Positions 16,416 to 24,580 of a stretch of 64,000 nucleotides of DNA are shown piece by piece. Positions within the stretch are counted from its first letter, which is position 1. Every line of letters starts with the position of its first letter. The notes under the pieces were generated by a model. It was not told the origin of the DNA and did not search any database. It was given only the letters and a program-made list of their open reading frames with translations. The translations under genes were made by a program, and so were the position numbers. Location of the stretch: positions 62,001 through 126,000 of the forward strand of contig NZ_JAFFIX010000009.1 in assembly GCF_016916835.1 (NCBI RefSeq), written 5' to 3'. This DNA is from Actinacidiphila bryophytorum. GTDB taxonomy: Bacteria > Actinomycetota > Actinomycetes > Streptomycetales > Streptomycetaceae.

Positions 16416-17534
16416 ATGACCACAACCGACAGGGCCCGTCTGGACGGCTATTTCCGCCGCGTCGTCGAGCGCTTCCCGTCCCGTGTGCCCGCGGCCTCGC
16501 TGGTGATCACGCACCTGCTGCCTGAGCGTCCCGCATTCCTGGACGCTCTGACGCAGCTGGCCCGCGTGGCGGCCGTCCTGCCCAAGCCCAAGTCGCAGGT
16601 GCCGGAGGTCGTCGACGAAGTACGGCGGCAGTACCGGGTCGACCAGCTCGACCGGGACCAGTTCGCCGACCCGGGCCAAGCCCTCGACTATCTGGAGGGC
16701 ACCGTCCCCGGCGAGGACCTGGTGCTCCTGGACATCGGCGGCTACTTCGCGCCCAGCCTCGACGTCCTCGCCGGGAAGTTCTCCGGCCGCATCCTCGGTG
16801 TCGTGGAGGACACCGAGAACGGACACCGGCGGTACCAGTCGCTGGCGACGCTGCCGTGCCCGGTCTACTCCGTGGCCCGGTCCCCGCTCAAGGAGTGCGA
16901 GGACCACCTCGTCGGCCACTCCGTCGTCTTCTCCACCGAGGCGCTGCTGCGCGCCCACGGCTCCGTCCTGACCAACCGGGACGCCTGCGTCATCGGCTAC
17001 GGCAAGATCGGCCGATCCATCGCCCGTGCACTCCACCACCGCGACGTCCGAGTCACCGTCTACGACAACGACCCCGTGAAGCAGGTGCAGGCTCACGCCC
17101 ACGGGTTCCGCGTCTCGGCCCGCTGCAGCGATGCCCTCCGAGGCGCCGACCTCGTGATGTGCGCGACCGGCAATCTCGCGTTACGCCGGGCCGTCTTCGG
17201 GGCGCTCCACAACGGTGCCTACGTCGCATCGGTGACCTCGTCCGACGACGAGCTGGAGCTTGCCTCCCTCGAAGGTGCGTACCGCCGAACGCCCCTGCCC
17301 CACGGCACCACCCGGTTCGCCACGGCGGACCACCACTTCGACGTGCTCAACGACGGCAACGCCGTGAACTTCCTCCACGGTGCCGAAGTCGGCAGCTACA
17401 TCCACCTCGTCCAGGCGGAAATCCTGGCCGCGGTCTCCTTGATCGCCGCCGAGCAGCCTCCCGGGCTCCACGAAGTCTCCGCCGAAGCCCGCCACACCAT
17501 CGCCAGCATCTGGCTCGACCGCTTCTCGAGGTGA
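16416..17534 (+). CDS. S-adenosylhomocysteinase-like NAD-binding oxidoreductase
   Basis: The protein has 372 residues. The NAD-binding domain is clear: ACVIGYGKIGRSIARALHHR near residue 190 (GxGxxG), then VTVYDNDPVK, and DLVMCATGN, as in adenosylhomocysteinase. The substrate-binding half is shorter and diverges from the housekeeping enzyme of about 430-490 residues, although HFDVLNDGNAVNF near residue 308 recalls its C-terminal part. Homologues of this type occur in nucleoside antibiotic pathways, for example AgmF of angustmycin, where the transient 3'-oxidation chemistry is reused on a nucleoside. I infer a similar role here rather than methyl-cycle metabolism. Confidence 0.72.
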   Translation: MTTTDRARLDGYFRRVVERFPSRVPAASLVITHLLPERPAFLDALTQLARVAAVLPKPKSQVPEVVDEVRRQYRVDQLDRDQFADPGQALDYLEGTVPGEDLVLLDIGGYFAPSLDVLAGKFSGRILGVVEDTENGHRRYQSLATLPCPVYSVARSPLKECEDHLVGHSVVFSTEALLRAHGSVLTNRDACVIGYGKIGRSIARALHHRDVRVTVYDNDPVKQVQAHAHGFRVSARCSDALRGADLVMCATGNLALRRAVFGALHNGAYVASVTSSDDELELASLEGAYRRTPLPHGTTRFATADHHFDVLNDGNAVNFLHGAEVGSYIHLVQAEILAAVSLIAAEQPPGLHEVSAEARHTIASIWLDRFSR

Positions 17535-17537
17535 CCC

Positions 17538-18113
17538 ATGTCCATCGCCCGCGGCCCTATTGAAGCCGCCGTCGCCACGTACCTCGCCCGCCACCCCGAC
17601 GAGCACGCCCGCCTTCAGCCACTCCGGAACGCCCTGGCCGCTGAGGCTGATCCGACCAGCCACAGGACGCTCACCGGCCACGTCACCTGCGGAGCAGTGG
17701 TCCTTGACCGCGACGGGCGGGTACTTCACGTCCACCATCGAGTGCTGAACCGCTATCTGCTCCCCGGCGGCCACATCGAGGAGTCCGACACGAATCTGGT
17801 CGGCGCCGCTCTCCGCGAACTCCACGAAGAGGCCGGTCTGCCGGCAACGGCCGTCGAGCCGCTGCCGCACCTCGCCGGGGTCCCTCTCGACATCGACGTG
17901 CACCCGATCCCCGCAAACGCCGCCAAGGGCGAACCGGCCCACCAGCACTTCGACTTCCGGTTCGCGTTCGTCGCCTCGGCGAAGCACGAGGTCCGAGTCC
18001 AAGACGCGGAGGTCACCGGGTATCGCTGGATCAGCCGACAGCAGATGCCCCAGCTCGGTGTGGCAGCGAAGTTGAACGCCCTTATGCCATCCGCCCCGTC
18101 AGCCCAGCAGTAG
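17538..18113 (+). CDS. Nudix hydrolase
   Basis: The protein has 191 residues and starts three bases after the previous stop. The Nudix box is complete: GGHIEESDTNLVGAALREL followed by HEEAGL (residues about 75-100), matching Gx5Ex7REUxEExGU. The preceding segment VTCGAVVLDRDGRVLHVHHR is the usual first strand pair. The enzymes hydrolyse nucleoside diphosphates linked to another moiety. In this cluster it may trim a nucleotide or nucleotide sugar, or remove a toxic intermediate. Confidence 0.9.
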   Translation: MSIARGPIEAAVATYLARHPDEHARLQPLRNALAAEADPTSHRTLTGHVTCGAVVLDRDGRVLHVHHRVLNRYLLPGGHIEESDTNLVGAALRELHEEAGLPATAVEPLPHLAGVPLDIDVHPIPANAAKGEPAHQHFDFRFAFVASAKHEVRVQDAEVTGYRWISRQQMPQLGVAAKLNALMPSAPSAQQ

Positions 18114-18125
18114 GAGCCGCGCCCC

Positions 18126-18902
18126 ATGGCCAAGGAACAACGAGCTCCTTCGCGACCGCGCCACATCGCCGTGATCCCCTGCCGCTGGGGCGCTTCCAGA
18201 TTCCCCGGGAAGCCTCTCGCGCTCCTGGGCGAGAAGCCTCTGTTCTGGCACGTGTACCAACGCTGCCTCGAAGCCAGCACCCTCGCCGAGGTCGTCGTGG
18301 CAACGGACGACGATCGCATTCGCGCGGCCTGTGACGACCTCGGCATCCGCAGCGTGATGACCGGCGAACACCCAACTGGGACAGACCGGGTGGCAGAGTG
18401 CGCCCGGCACCTCGACGCGGACGCCTTCATCAACGTCCAGGGCGACGAGCCCTTCATCAGCCCCGCCGCCATCGACGCGGTGTCCTCGGCCCTGACCGAA
18501 TCCCCCTCGGACGTGGTCGCCGTCAACGCCTGCACCGAGCTGCGTAATCCGGCAGCCGTCCTCGACCACAACGTCGTCAAGGCAGTCACCGCCGCATCTG
18601 GCAACGCCCTGATGCCCTCCCGCCAGCCGATCCCGTACCCGCGCGGCGCCTACCCGACGTACCTCCGCCAGCTCGGCCTTTACGGCTTCACGCCAGCCGC
18701 CCTGCGCGCCTTCCGGACGCTCAAACAGGGTCCGTTGGAGCAGGCTGAGGGTGTGGAGATGATGCGCTTCATCGAGCATGGCTACGCGGTCCGAGCGGTG
18801 CTCGTCGACGACCACGGCGTGGCGGTGGACACCCCCGAGGACCTGCGCAGGGCCGCAGCTCGTATGAAAGGGGCGCGACGATCAGCCGCGCCCCTTCCGT
18901 AG
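18126..18902 (+). CDS. CMP-Kdo synthetase-like cytidylyltransferase
   Basis: The protein has 258 residues, close to the usual KdsB length of about 250. Motifs in order are IPCRWGASRFPGKPL (CTP loop, residues 16-30), VVVATDDDRI, the family-specific EHPTGTDRVAE, INVQGDEPF (metal site), QLGLYGF, EQAEGVEMMRFIEHG and the terminal VDTPEDLRR. The reaction would be CTP plus an ulosonic acid giving a CMP-sugar. Streptomyces makes no lipopolysaccharide and no KdsA or arabinose-5-phosphate isomerase gene is seen here, so the real acid may differ from Kdo. Last gene of the cluster; AGGAG lies ahead of the ATG. Confidence 0.85.
   Translation: MAKEQRAPSRPRHIAVIPCRWGASRFPGKPLALLGEKPLFWHVYQRCLEASTLAEVVVATDDDRIRAACDDLGIRSVMTGEHPTGTDRVAECARHLDADAFINVQGDEPFISPAAIDAVSSALTESPSDVVAVNACTELRNPAAVLDHNVVKAVTAASGNALMPSRQPIPYPRGAYPTYLRQLGLYGFTPAALRAFRTLKQGPLEQAEGVEMMRFIEHGYAVRAVLVDDHGVAVDTPEDLRRAAARMKGARRSAAPLP
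18868..18896 (+). terminator. Hairpin at the cluster end
   Basis: AAGGGGCGCG at 18868-18877 pairs with CGCGCCCCTT at 18887-18896, with a nine-base loop. The hairpin lies inside the last codons of the cytidylyltransferase gene, directly before its stop and before the convergent small gene. A bidirectional terminator for the cluster is likely. Confidence 0.6.
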
Positions 18903-18918
18903 GTCTCCCTCCTTCCGG

Positions 18919-19347
18919 TTAGACCTCGATCTCCGCCAGCCCGGTCGCATCACAGCGGTCGTCGTAGGCGTCGAGCAGGTTGGCCTGGACTGCCGACGGA
19001 TACCCCTCGAAAGCGGCGACGTACCGGAGGAAGTCCTCGCCGAGCGGGTCGACGGTCTCGCCGTACTCCGCCTGCCACTGGGCCGCGAAGGCGGCTGCTC
19101 GTGCCTGGATCAGTGGGGCGAAGACGCGGTCCAGCTTGAGGCCGTCGCAGGTCGAGTCGGCGAGGGAGTCGAGGGCCTCAAGGAGGGTCACCTCGTCCTG
19201 GACTGCCCAGTAGGTCACGGCGACGAGCTCCCCCACTGCGGCGTGTATGCGGGCGCGCGTCTCGGGGTCGGTGAGCCAGAACGGCGAGCGTGCCTTGGTC
19301 GCGGAGCTCGCTTCGTGCGCGGCAGCGGTCTCAACGGAGTTGTTCAT
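18919..19347 (-). CDS. Hypothetical protein of the mobile element
   Basis: The protein has 142 residues; the ATG at 19347 has AAGGAAAA upstream at good spacing. The sequence is acidic and mainly helical (RIHAAVGELVAVTYWAVQDE, FAAQWQAEYGETVDPLGEDF). No transmembrane segment and no family is recognised. It is the last gene of the minus-strand module and follows the relaxase by 44 bp, so it is probably co-transcribed with it. Confidence 0.65.
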   Translation of the reverse strand: MNNSVETAAAHEASSATKARSPFWLTDPETRARIHAAVGELVAVTYWAVQDEVTLLEALDSLADSTCDGLKLDRVFAPLIQARAAAFAAQWQAEYGETVDPLGEDFLRYVAAFEGYPSAVQANLLDAYDDRCDATGLAEIEV

Positions 19348-19391
19348 GCTGATCTTTTCCTTTGCTGGGTGGTGAACGGGGGACTCTCGAA

Positions 19392-21137
19392 TCAGAGACG
19401 GCGGGGGCCGCCCCTGGTCTGTGGGGTGGTTGTGCTGGGCGGTGGCGTGAGCAGCGCGGGGCTGGCGGCGGTCTGGTGGCCGACGCTGCGCATGCGGGCG
19501 GCATCCGCGCGGCGGTTGGGGACGGGCTGGTAGCCCAGACGCTGCACGCGTAGCGCAAGGACAGTGGCGGGGCTGCGGGCGCTGTCGAGTTCGCGCTGCC
19601 GGGCCGCTTGGCGTAGGAGCTGGTGCGGGTCGTGCCCGCGCTGGGCGGCCTCCGTCAGAGCGCCGGCCAGCGCGGGCCACCGCGGGTCCGCGACGATCCG
19701 CCTGGCGTGATCGGGCACCGCGGTGGCCAGGTCGCGGGCGAAGCCCACTTCTGCTCCGGATGCCGGTGCGTGCTGTGCCATGGCGGCGAGGGGGCGAAGT
19801 GCGGCTTGGTCGGCTGCTTGCTGGAGCTGGGCGACGGTCTGACGGGCGGCTTCTGCCTGCTGCTGGTGTTGGTGGCGGGCGTGCCACCGTTCGATGAGCT
19901 GCACGGCGAAGACCGTTGCGGCCAAGGCGACGGCGATGACGCCCTCGCCGGGTGCGGTTCCGCTGGTGGCCAGGTAGATCAGCTCGCGGGTCGCACCGCG
20001 GAACTGCCGGGTGGCCTGGTGCTCTGCCTTGGCCTGGGAGACGGTGGCTCGCGCGAGAGCTTGCTCGGCCTGCCGGAGCTGCTGGCGGAGCTCGGGAGGG
20101 ACTTGCTGGGTGAGGACGGTGATGCTCTCGTGGAAGGCGACGATGTGTGCCTGTGCAGCACCGTCGTCTCCCCCGTCGTCGGTGAGTGCGGCAACCAGGT
20201 GGGTGTCGATGGCCTCCGCGTAGGCGAACAGCGGGTGCTCGGGGCGGGTGCGGCGTGCGGTCGGGTGGTCCTCCCGGGGCGGGTTCGCGGCCAGGCGCTC
20301 GCTCACCTGGGGCCAGGAGAGGTCCTTGCCCAGGTCCGAGGCGGCGAACCACACGGGCTTGCCGTCCTTGTTCACGTCGCCGGGCCGGTTGACTTTGTAA
20401 CCCGCGATGTCGCCCGACGCGGCGAACCGGCGGATCTGGACGTTGACGCCGAGGCCGGTCTGCAGCAGGTCCAGGAACTCGTCGGCCGCGGTGGCGTGCG
20501 CGAGGGCGGAGCGGATCTGCTGCCGGAGCCATTCGCGTGAGGACTGCTCCCAGCCCTGCCTCTCCGCCTTGTGCTGCTCCGCACTCGAAGGCCGGCGGGG
20601 GGCTGTCCGGTCGCCGGACTTGAGCCGCCGCAGGCCCAGTTCGCGCTCCAGCTTGCGGCACTCGTCCTGCGCGCGCCGGGCGGCGCTGTGGTCCCGCGGG
20701 GCCCGGCCGTCCTCACGTACGTACGTCGCCACGATGTGGATGTGGTCGGCGGCGTGCCGTACGGCGATCCACCGGCACGCCGTCTCGTCGCCGTCGGGGG
20801 CAATGCCCGTGGCGTGCACGACCCGCCGCGCGACCTCGCCCCACTCCGCGTCCGACAGCTCGCGGTCCTCGGGCGCGGTCCGTACCGGGCAGTGCCATAC
20901 GTGGCCGCCCTTGCGGGGGCGGCCTTCCGCGCGCAGCCGGTTCACCGGTACGTCGAGCAGGTCCGCCAGCCTGGTCAGCGTCACGCGTTCGTCGCGGCCG
21001 GGATCTGGCACTCCGCGGTCGAGCCACGCGCCCACTACATGCGGGTCGAAGTGCTCGTCGTGCCTGCCGGGGCCGTAGAGGTAGCCGAGCAGGCCGCGGG
21101 TGTCCAAGCCGAGTTTCCGTTGGATGTCGGGCACCAT
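19392..21137 (-). CDS. Relaxase/mobilisation nuclease
   Basis: The protein has 581 residues. The metal-binding relaxase motif HAADHIHIVATYVREDGR lies around residues 128-145 (His132 and His134 with an upstream His), preceded by VWHCPVRTAPEDRELSDAEW, as in actinobacterial MOB relaxases. The rest is helical and Gln/Ala-rich, with a hydrophobic segment near residue 400 (GVIAVALAATVFAVQLIERW). It would nick oriT and pilot the strand during conjugative mobilisation. Its ATG overlaps the stop of the MobC-like gene (ATGA), as expected for a mob operon. Confidence 0.85.
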   Translation of the reverse strand: MVPDIQRKLGLDTRGLLGYLYGPGRHDEHFDPHVVGAWLDRGVPDPGRDERVTLTRLADLLDVPVNRLRAEGRPRKGGHVWHCPVRTAPEDRELSDAEWGEVARRVVHATGIAPDGDETACRWIAVRHAADHIHIVATYVREDGRAPRDHSAARRAQDECRKLERELGLRRLKSGDRTAPRRPSSAEQHKAERQGWEQSSREWLRQQIRSALAHATAADEFLDLLQTGLGVNVQIRRFAASGDIAGYKVNRPGDVNKDGKPVWFAASDLGKDLSWPQVSERLAANPPREDHPTARRTRPEHPLFAYAEAIDTHLVAALTDDGGDDGAAQAHIVAFHESITVLTQQVPPELRQQLRQAEQALARATVSQAKAEHQATRQFRGATRELIYLATSGTAPGEGVIAVALAATVFAVQLIERWHARHQHQQQAEAARQTVAQLQQAADQAALRPLAAMAQHAPASGAEVGFARDLATAVPDHARRIVADPRWPALAGALTEAAQRGHDPHQLLRQAARQRELDSARSPATVLALRVQRLGYQPVPNRRADAARMRSVGHQTAASPALLTPPPSTTTPQTRGGPRRL

Positions 21138-21919
21138 CAGGCCGCCTCGTTGAGGCGCAGCGTCACGTCGTGGATGTCCGCCAGGACGTCGTCCAAGCGG
21201 GAGAGCGTGGACTCGACCCGTGACGGCTCCACGGGGACACTTATGTGGAGTTGCCGGACGAGCTGGTTGAGGTTGTTGCCCACCTTCCCGAGGGCGTAAA
21301 GGCCCCTGCCGAGTTCTTCGCCGAGGGCGCGCAGGGCACGCTCATGAGGGAGGACGGCCGTAATGCGGTTGGTAGCGACGGCCACGGCGGCGTCGGCCAC
21401 GAAGCCGGAGAACGACGGGCCGCGTTCGGCGACCGCCTGTTCGATCAAGGCGATTTCGGACGGTGCGAAGCGCATCGTGCGGTGCTGGTCGCGGGGTTCG
21501 GCTCCGCGCGGGCGCAGGCGCTTCGGCTTCATCGGCCGACTGTCGGGGTGATCGGCCGCGAGCCGTGGCCGGTCCATGGCGGCGATGCCGTCGTGGATGA
21601 AGGCGGCGAGGTCCTTGCGGCCAGCGCGTTCGTCCGGCTCTGCGGGGCCTTGGCCGTACGCGGCGGTCTGCTGCACGCGCGAGGGCTTCTCCAGGTCGCT
21701 GCCGCCCTCGGCCGCGGCTTCCAGGTCCGGCGCCCCCGCCGGGCCCGCCTCCGCCACCCCTGGGGCGGAGGCATCCGCGTCCGGGCCGCCAACGGTGGCA
21801 CGGATGCCCAAGCTTGCTCCCCCGCAAGGCTGGGGGTCTGCGTCTCCGTTGCTGGTCGGCGCCCTGCGTGTCCTCTTCCCGTCGCCGGGGTAATCGTCGG
21901 CAGTGTGGTGGCGGAACAT
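21137..21919 (-). CDS. MobC-like mobilisation accessory protein
   Basis: The protein has 260 residues, with ATG at 21919 and GGAGA six bases upstream. The first 125 residues are low-complexity and acidic. The conserved part follows: RTMRFAPSEIALIEQAVAERG (ribbon-helix-helix-like) and LYALGKVGNNLNQLVRQLHI, the hallmark NLNQxxR segment of MobC proteins that assist the relaxase at oriT. Directly upstream of and coupled to the relaxase. Confidence 0.82.
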   Translation of the reverse strand: MFRHHTADDYPGDGKRTRRAPTSNGDADPQPCGGASLGIRATVGGPDADASAPGVAEAGPAGAPDLEAAAEGGSDLEKPSRVQQTAAYGQGPAEPDERAGRKDLAAFIHDGIAAMDRPRLAADHPDSRPMKPKRLRPRGAEPRDQHRTMRFAPSEIALIEQAVAERGPSFSGFVADAAVAVATNRITAVLPHERALRALGEELGRGLYALGKVGNNLNQLVRQLHISVPVEPSRVESTLSRLDDVLADIHDVTLRLNEAA

Positions 21920-22016
21920 GCGATTCTCCGGCGTCTATGGGCTGCTGCGAGGGCGGAGGGACGGGTCAGCTGGGGCTGACGACTGCGGCGGCCCGTCTCG
22001 GGAGGCTGCGTCGAAC

Positions 22017-22047
22017 GTGTGGGGTGGCCGGGCGGGCCACCCCACAC
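22017..22047 (-). terminator. Strong hairpin after the DUF2637-type gene
   Basis: GTGTGGGGTGGCC at 22017-22029 pairs perfectly with GGCCACCCCACAC at 22035-22047, with a five-base loop. It begins eight bases beyond the stop of the minus-strand gene ending at 22055, so it probably ends that transcript. Confidence 0.75.
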
Positions 22048-22054
22048 GGCTTGT

Positions 22055-22924
22055 TCAGTCGGTGCTGGGGTGGGGCCTGGCTGCCTCCGCGTCCTGGAGG
22101 GACTTGAGCGCTTCGGCTATGCGGTCGTTGCCTGCGGAGACCCCGTGCGCCTCGATGGCCTCGCGGGCCATCGCGCGGGTGACCTGGCCGGAATCGGAGT
22201 GGGCGCGGCGGATGATGTCGGCGAGCTGGTCGATCGACGCCTCGGCCTTGCGTCCGCCCTTCCCGGCCTTCGGATTCCGGCCGGACGTGCCGTTCGCTTT
22301 CCGGCGGCGTCGTTCACCAGCCGCCGGAACGGGCGCGCCTTCCGGAGCCGCCGGTCCGGTTCCGGCCGCGACACGGGCCTCGGCTCGGGGCTTCGTCGCC
22401 GGAATTTCGGCCGGAGCCCCGGTGGCTATGACAGGAGTTCCGGCGGCCGAGCCGTGTCCTCCGCTGTGGCGGCCGACGATGATGTACATGTGGGTCGCTC
22501 CGGCCAACGCCAGCGGTGCGATCGCGGAGAGCACGGCGACGGTGTTGTCGCCGAGGGTTAGCGTGTGGATGCCGGGCTGGTTGAGGCGGATGGCGTGCAC
22601 GGCGTTGGCCCACAGGCTCGCGGTGGAGGCCGTTCCGAAGAGCGCCCAGGCGTACGCGCGGGCGGCCCACGGCGCGTCGCGCAGGACGAGCAGCGCGCGG
22701 ACGCCGTACGCGATGAAGCCGTCGACGACCAGCGGGAACAGGTACGCGAGGTGCGGGCGGATGTGGACGGCGACAGCCATCTGCCGCAGCGCGTCGTACG
22801 ACAGCGCGCCGCCGGCCAAGCCGAGCAGGATCAGCGCGAAGGGATCCCACCACGACGTGCGTCGGTGGCTCTCGGGCTCCGCCGGGGTGCGGCGGGCAGG
22901 GCGGGGTTGAGCGGTGGCGGACAT
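22055..22924 (-). CDS. DUF2637-type membrane protein of integrative elements
   Basis: The protein has 289 residues, with ATG preceded by GGAG at six bases. The N-terminal half carries four predicted membrane segments (PFALILLGLAGGALSYDAL; YLFPLVVDGFIAYGVRAL; AYAWALFGTASTASLWANAV; VAVLSAIAPLALAGATHMYI). The C-terminal half is basic (RRRKANGTSGRNPKAGKGGRK), followed by a small helical domain that looks like a DNA-binding module. This arrangement is typical of DUF2637 proteins found in actinomycete conjugative elements, sometimes compared with SpdB spread proteins. Confidence 0.8.
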   Translation of the reverse strand: MSATAQPRPARRTPAEPESHRRTSWWDPFALILLGLAGGALSYDALRQMAVAVHIRPHLAYLFPLVVDGFIAYGVRALLVLRDAPWAARAYAWALFGTASTASLWANAVHAIRLNQPGIHTLTLGDNTVAVLSAIAPLALAGATHMYIIVGRHSGGHGSAAGTPVIATGAPAEIPATKPRAEARVAAGTGPAAPEGAPVPAAGERRRRKANGTSGRNPKAGKGGRKAEASIDQLADIIRRAHSDSGQVTRAMAREAIEAHGVSAGNDRIAEALKSLQDAEAARPHPSTD

Positions 22925-23100
22925 GGAGGCTCCAGTCAGGACGTGCAGGTGGTGGTGTTCCGGGCATGCCGGAGGAAGGCGGGGGCGCCAGGGGAGGGCG
23001 TACGAGGGCGCGTCCGGGCACGTGTCAGGCCAGGACGGCTACGGGCGCGGGCAACCCTTGCCTGGGCCCGAGGCTGCCGTGTCGGCCGAGGTGAGCGAGG

Positions 23101-24006
23101 TCAGGCTCTGGAAACGGCCGGGGCGGAACCCGCGTTGAGGGCGGCGCGGACCTTGGCGCGGCCTCGGGCGGCGATGCTTGCGCGCGCGGCGGTGTCGTCG
23201 GGCTCGTTCGCCAGGCCCGCGCAGGCGCGGCAGATCCCCTCGTGCGGGATCGGGCGAGCGCACTGCCCGCACTCGTGCGGGCGCGGCCTCGCGGGAGGAG
23301 CGGCTGCTTCCCGCGCGGGCGGGAGCTTGCGGGTGAGGCGGTCGCGGAGGAGCGCCGTGGCGCTGTGCACGGGCTCGGGCAGGCCGTCGAGCAGGGCCGT
23401 GGTGAGGTCGCGCTCGCTGTACCCGCGCTCCAGCCACGCGCTGACCAGCGGCGCGAGCGCCAGGGCCTCCGCCGTGCCGAGGCGCAGGCACGGCTCGGTG
23501 CGGATGACCTGGAAGAGCGTCTCCACCGCCTCGCCCATCGGGCCGGTCGGAGCGGGCTGCGTCGATGGGGGCTTCTCCCGCCCCTCCTCCCCCGTGGCGG
23601 CGCTCGGCCGCCGGTCGGGGAGGGTGGGTTCTTTCCTGCGGTCCTTTACGGGGTTGGCGCCACGGTCTTCGGACTCCGCCGCACCGGGTCCCGGACGGGT
23701 GGCGTCCGGAGCGGCCTGCGGCGTATCGAAGACGTGGACCTCGCTGATGAAGGTGCCGTCCGCGCGGCGGACCCGCTCGACGCGGTAGTAACCGAAGGCG
23801 GTCAGCTCCCGGAGCGCCTTGGCGACCGTGTGACGGCCCTGCGGACTGGTAGCCGCCATCCTGCGGCCGTCCTCCGACCAGCCGTCCGGGCGGGAGAGGA
23901 GGTCGACGAGCACGCCGCGAGCGGTGTACGAAAGCCGCCGGTCCTGGAGCAACGTGTTGGGCAGGACCGTAAAGCCGCGCGTATGGCGGCTACGATGAAT
24001 CTGCAT
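23101..24006 (-). CDS. HTH protein, putative element regulator/replication factor
   Basis: The protein has 301 residues. The N-terminal winged-helix part (FTVLPNTLLQDRRLSYTARG, RHTVAKALRELTAFGYYRVER) is common in actinobacterial plasmids and integrative elements. The central region is disordered. The C-terminal part contains a CxxC...CxxC cluster (CGQCARPI, GICRACAG) that probably binds zinc. ATG at 24006 is chosen because family similarity starts there; AAGGAG lies about 12 bases upstream. Its role in replication or regulation is not proven by sequence. Confidence 0.7.
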   Translation of the reverse strand: MQIHRSRHTRGFTVLPNTLLQDRRLSYTARGVLVDLLSRPDGWSEDGRRMAATSPQGRHTVAKALRELTAFGYYRVERVRRADGTFISEVHVFDTPQAAPDATRPGPGAAESEDRGANPVKDRRKEPTLPDRRPSAATGEEGREKPPSTQPAPTGPMGEAVETLFQVIRTEPCLRLGTAEALALAPLVSAWLERGYSERDLTTALLDGLPEPVHSATALLRDRLTRKLPPAREAAAPPARPRPHECGQCARPIPHEGICRACAGLANEPDDTAARASIAARGRAKVRAALNAGSAPAVSRA

Positions 24007-24391
24007 GAGGAGCGCTATCTCCTTGTGCCGGACCCCGGAGCGTTGGCGCGCTGCCGGGGTCACCTTATTGACTTGGTCTGCGACCGAACGTACCACGCAA
24101 AGCAGAACCAATCGACCTGTTCGCGACGGCAATTGATCGCACATCAGGCGTTGCTCGTCGGCCGACGCAGACGTCCTCACGCGCCCGGACAACGCCGACG
24201 GACGAAGCGTCCGCCGTGCGGGCGCGCCACGTGTCGGTCGGGACGTAGGCTGAAACACAGTGCTTCCTCACTCGGGCGCCGCACCGGCTGGCAGGCCAGC
24301 GGCGCCCGATAGATCGTTTGGGCGGTCGTCCGGGAGTTCTCACGGCCCTTGGCGCTCCAACGCCAAGGGCCGCTCCCGTGCCCAGGCGCGG
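24007..24391. other. Intergenic region with hairpins
   Basis: These 385 bp hold no convincing gene. The part near 24,055-24,130 is relatively AT-rich and probably carries the promoter of the HTH gene. A hairpin (CGGGCGCCGC at 24273-24282 with its inverse at 24299-24308, plus a small inner stem) and the terminator at 24343-24370 follow. An oriT or other cis site of the element could be here, but nothing identifies one. Confidence 0.4.
24343..24370 (-). terminator. Hairpin after the 62-aa gene
   Basis: GGCCCTTGGCG at 24343-24353 and CGCCAAGGGCC at 24360-24370 form an 11-bp perfect stem with a six-base loop. It lies 21 bp downstream of the minus-strand small gene. Confidence 0.7.
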
Positions 24392-24580
24392 TCAGGCGGC
24401 CTGGACGTACGTCGTACTGGAGAGCAGGTCCGCGAGCCGGGCGGCGCTGCGCGGACTGATCGTCGTGACGAAGCCGGCGCAGACGCGTTGCAGCGCGGCC
24501 TCCCGATCCTCGTCCGCAGGCGGGCGGCGGTCGGGGGCAGGCGGCAGTAGCGCGGCAGGCCGCTGCTGGGGTTCGGGCAT
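24392..24580 (-). CDS. Small hypothetical protein (62 aa) of the element
   Basis: The ATG at 24580 has GAGGA seven bases upstream, and the gene is followed by a strong terminator, which supports it as real. The protein is Pro-rich at the start (MPEPQQRPAALLPPAPDRRP) and then has one helical segment, EAALQRVCAGFVTTISPRSA, ending in SSTTYVQAA. No family is recognised. Its place next to the recombinase suggests a role in the element's maintenance or regulation, but nothing specific can be said. Confidence 0.6.
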   Translation of the reverse strand: MPEPQQRPAALLPPAPDRRPPADEDREAALQRVCAGFVTTISPRSAARLADLLSSTTYVQAA

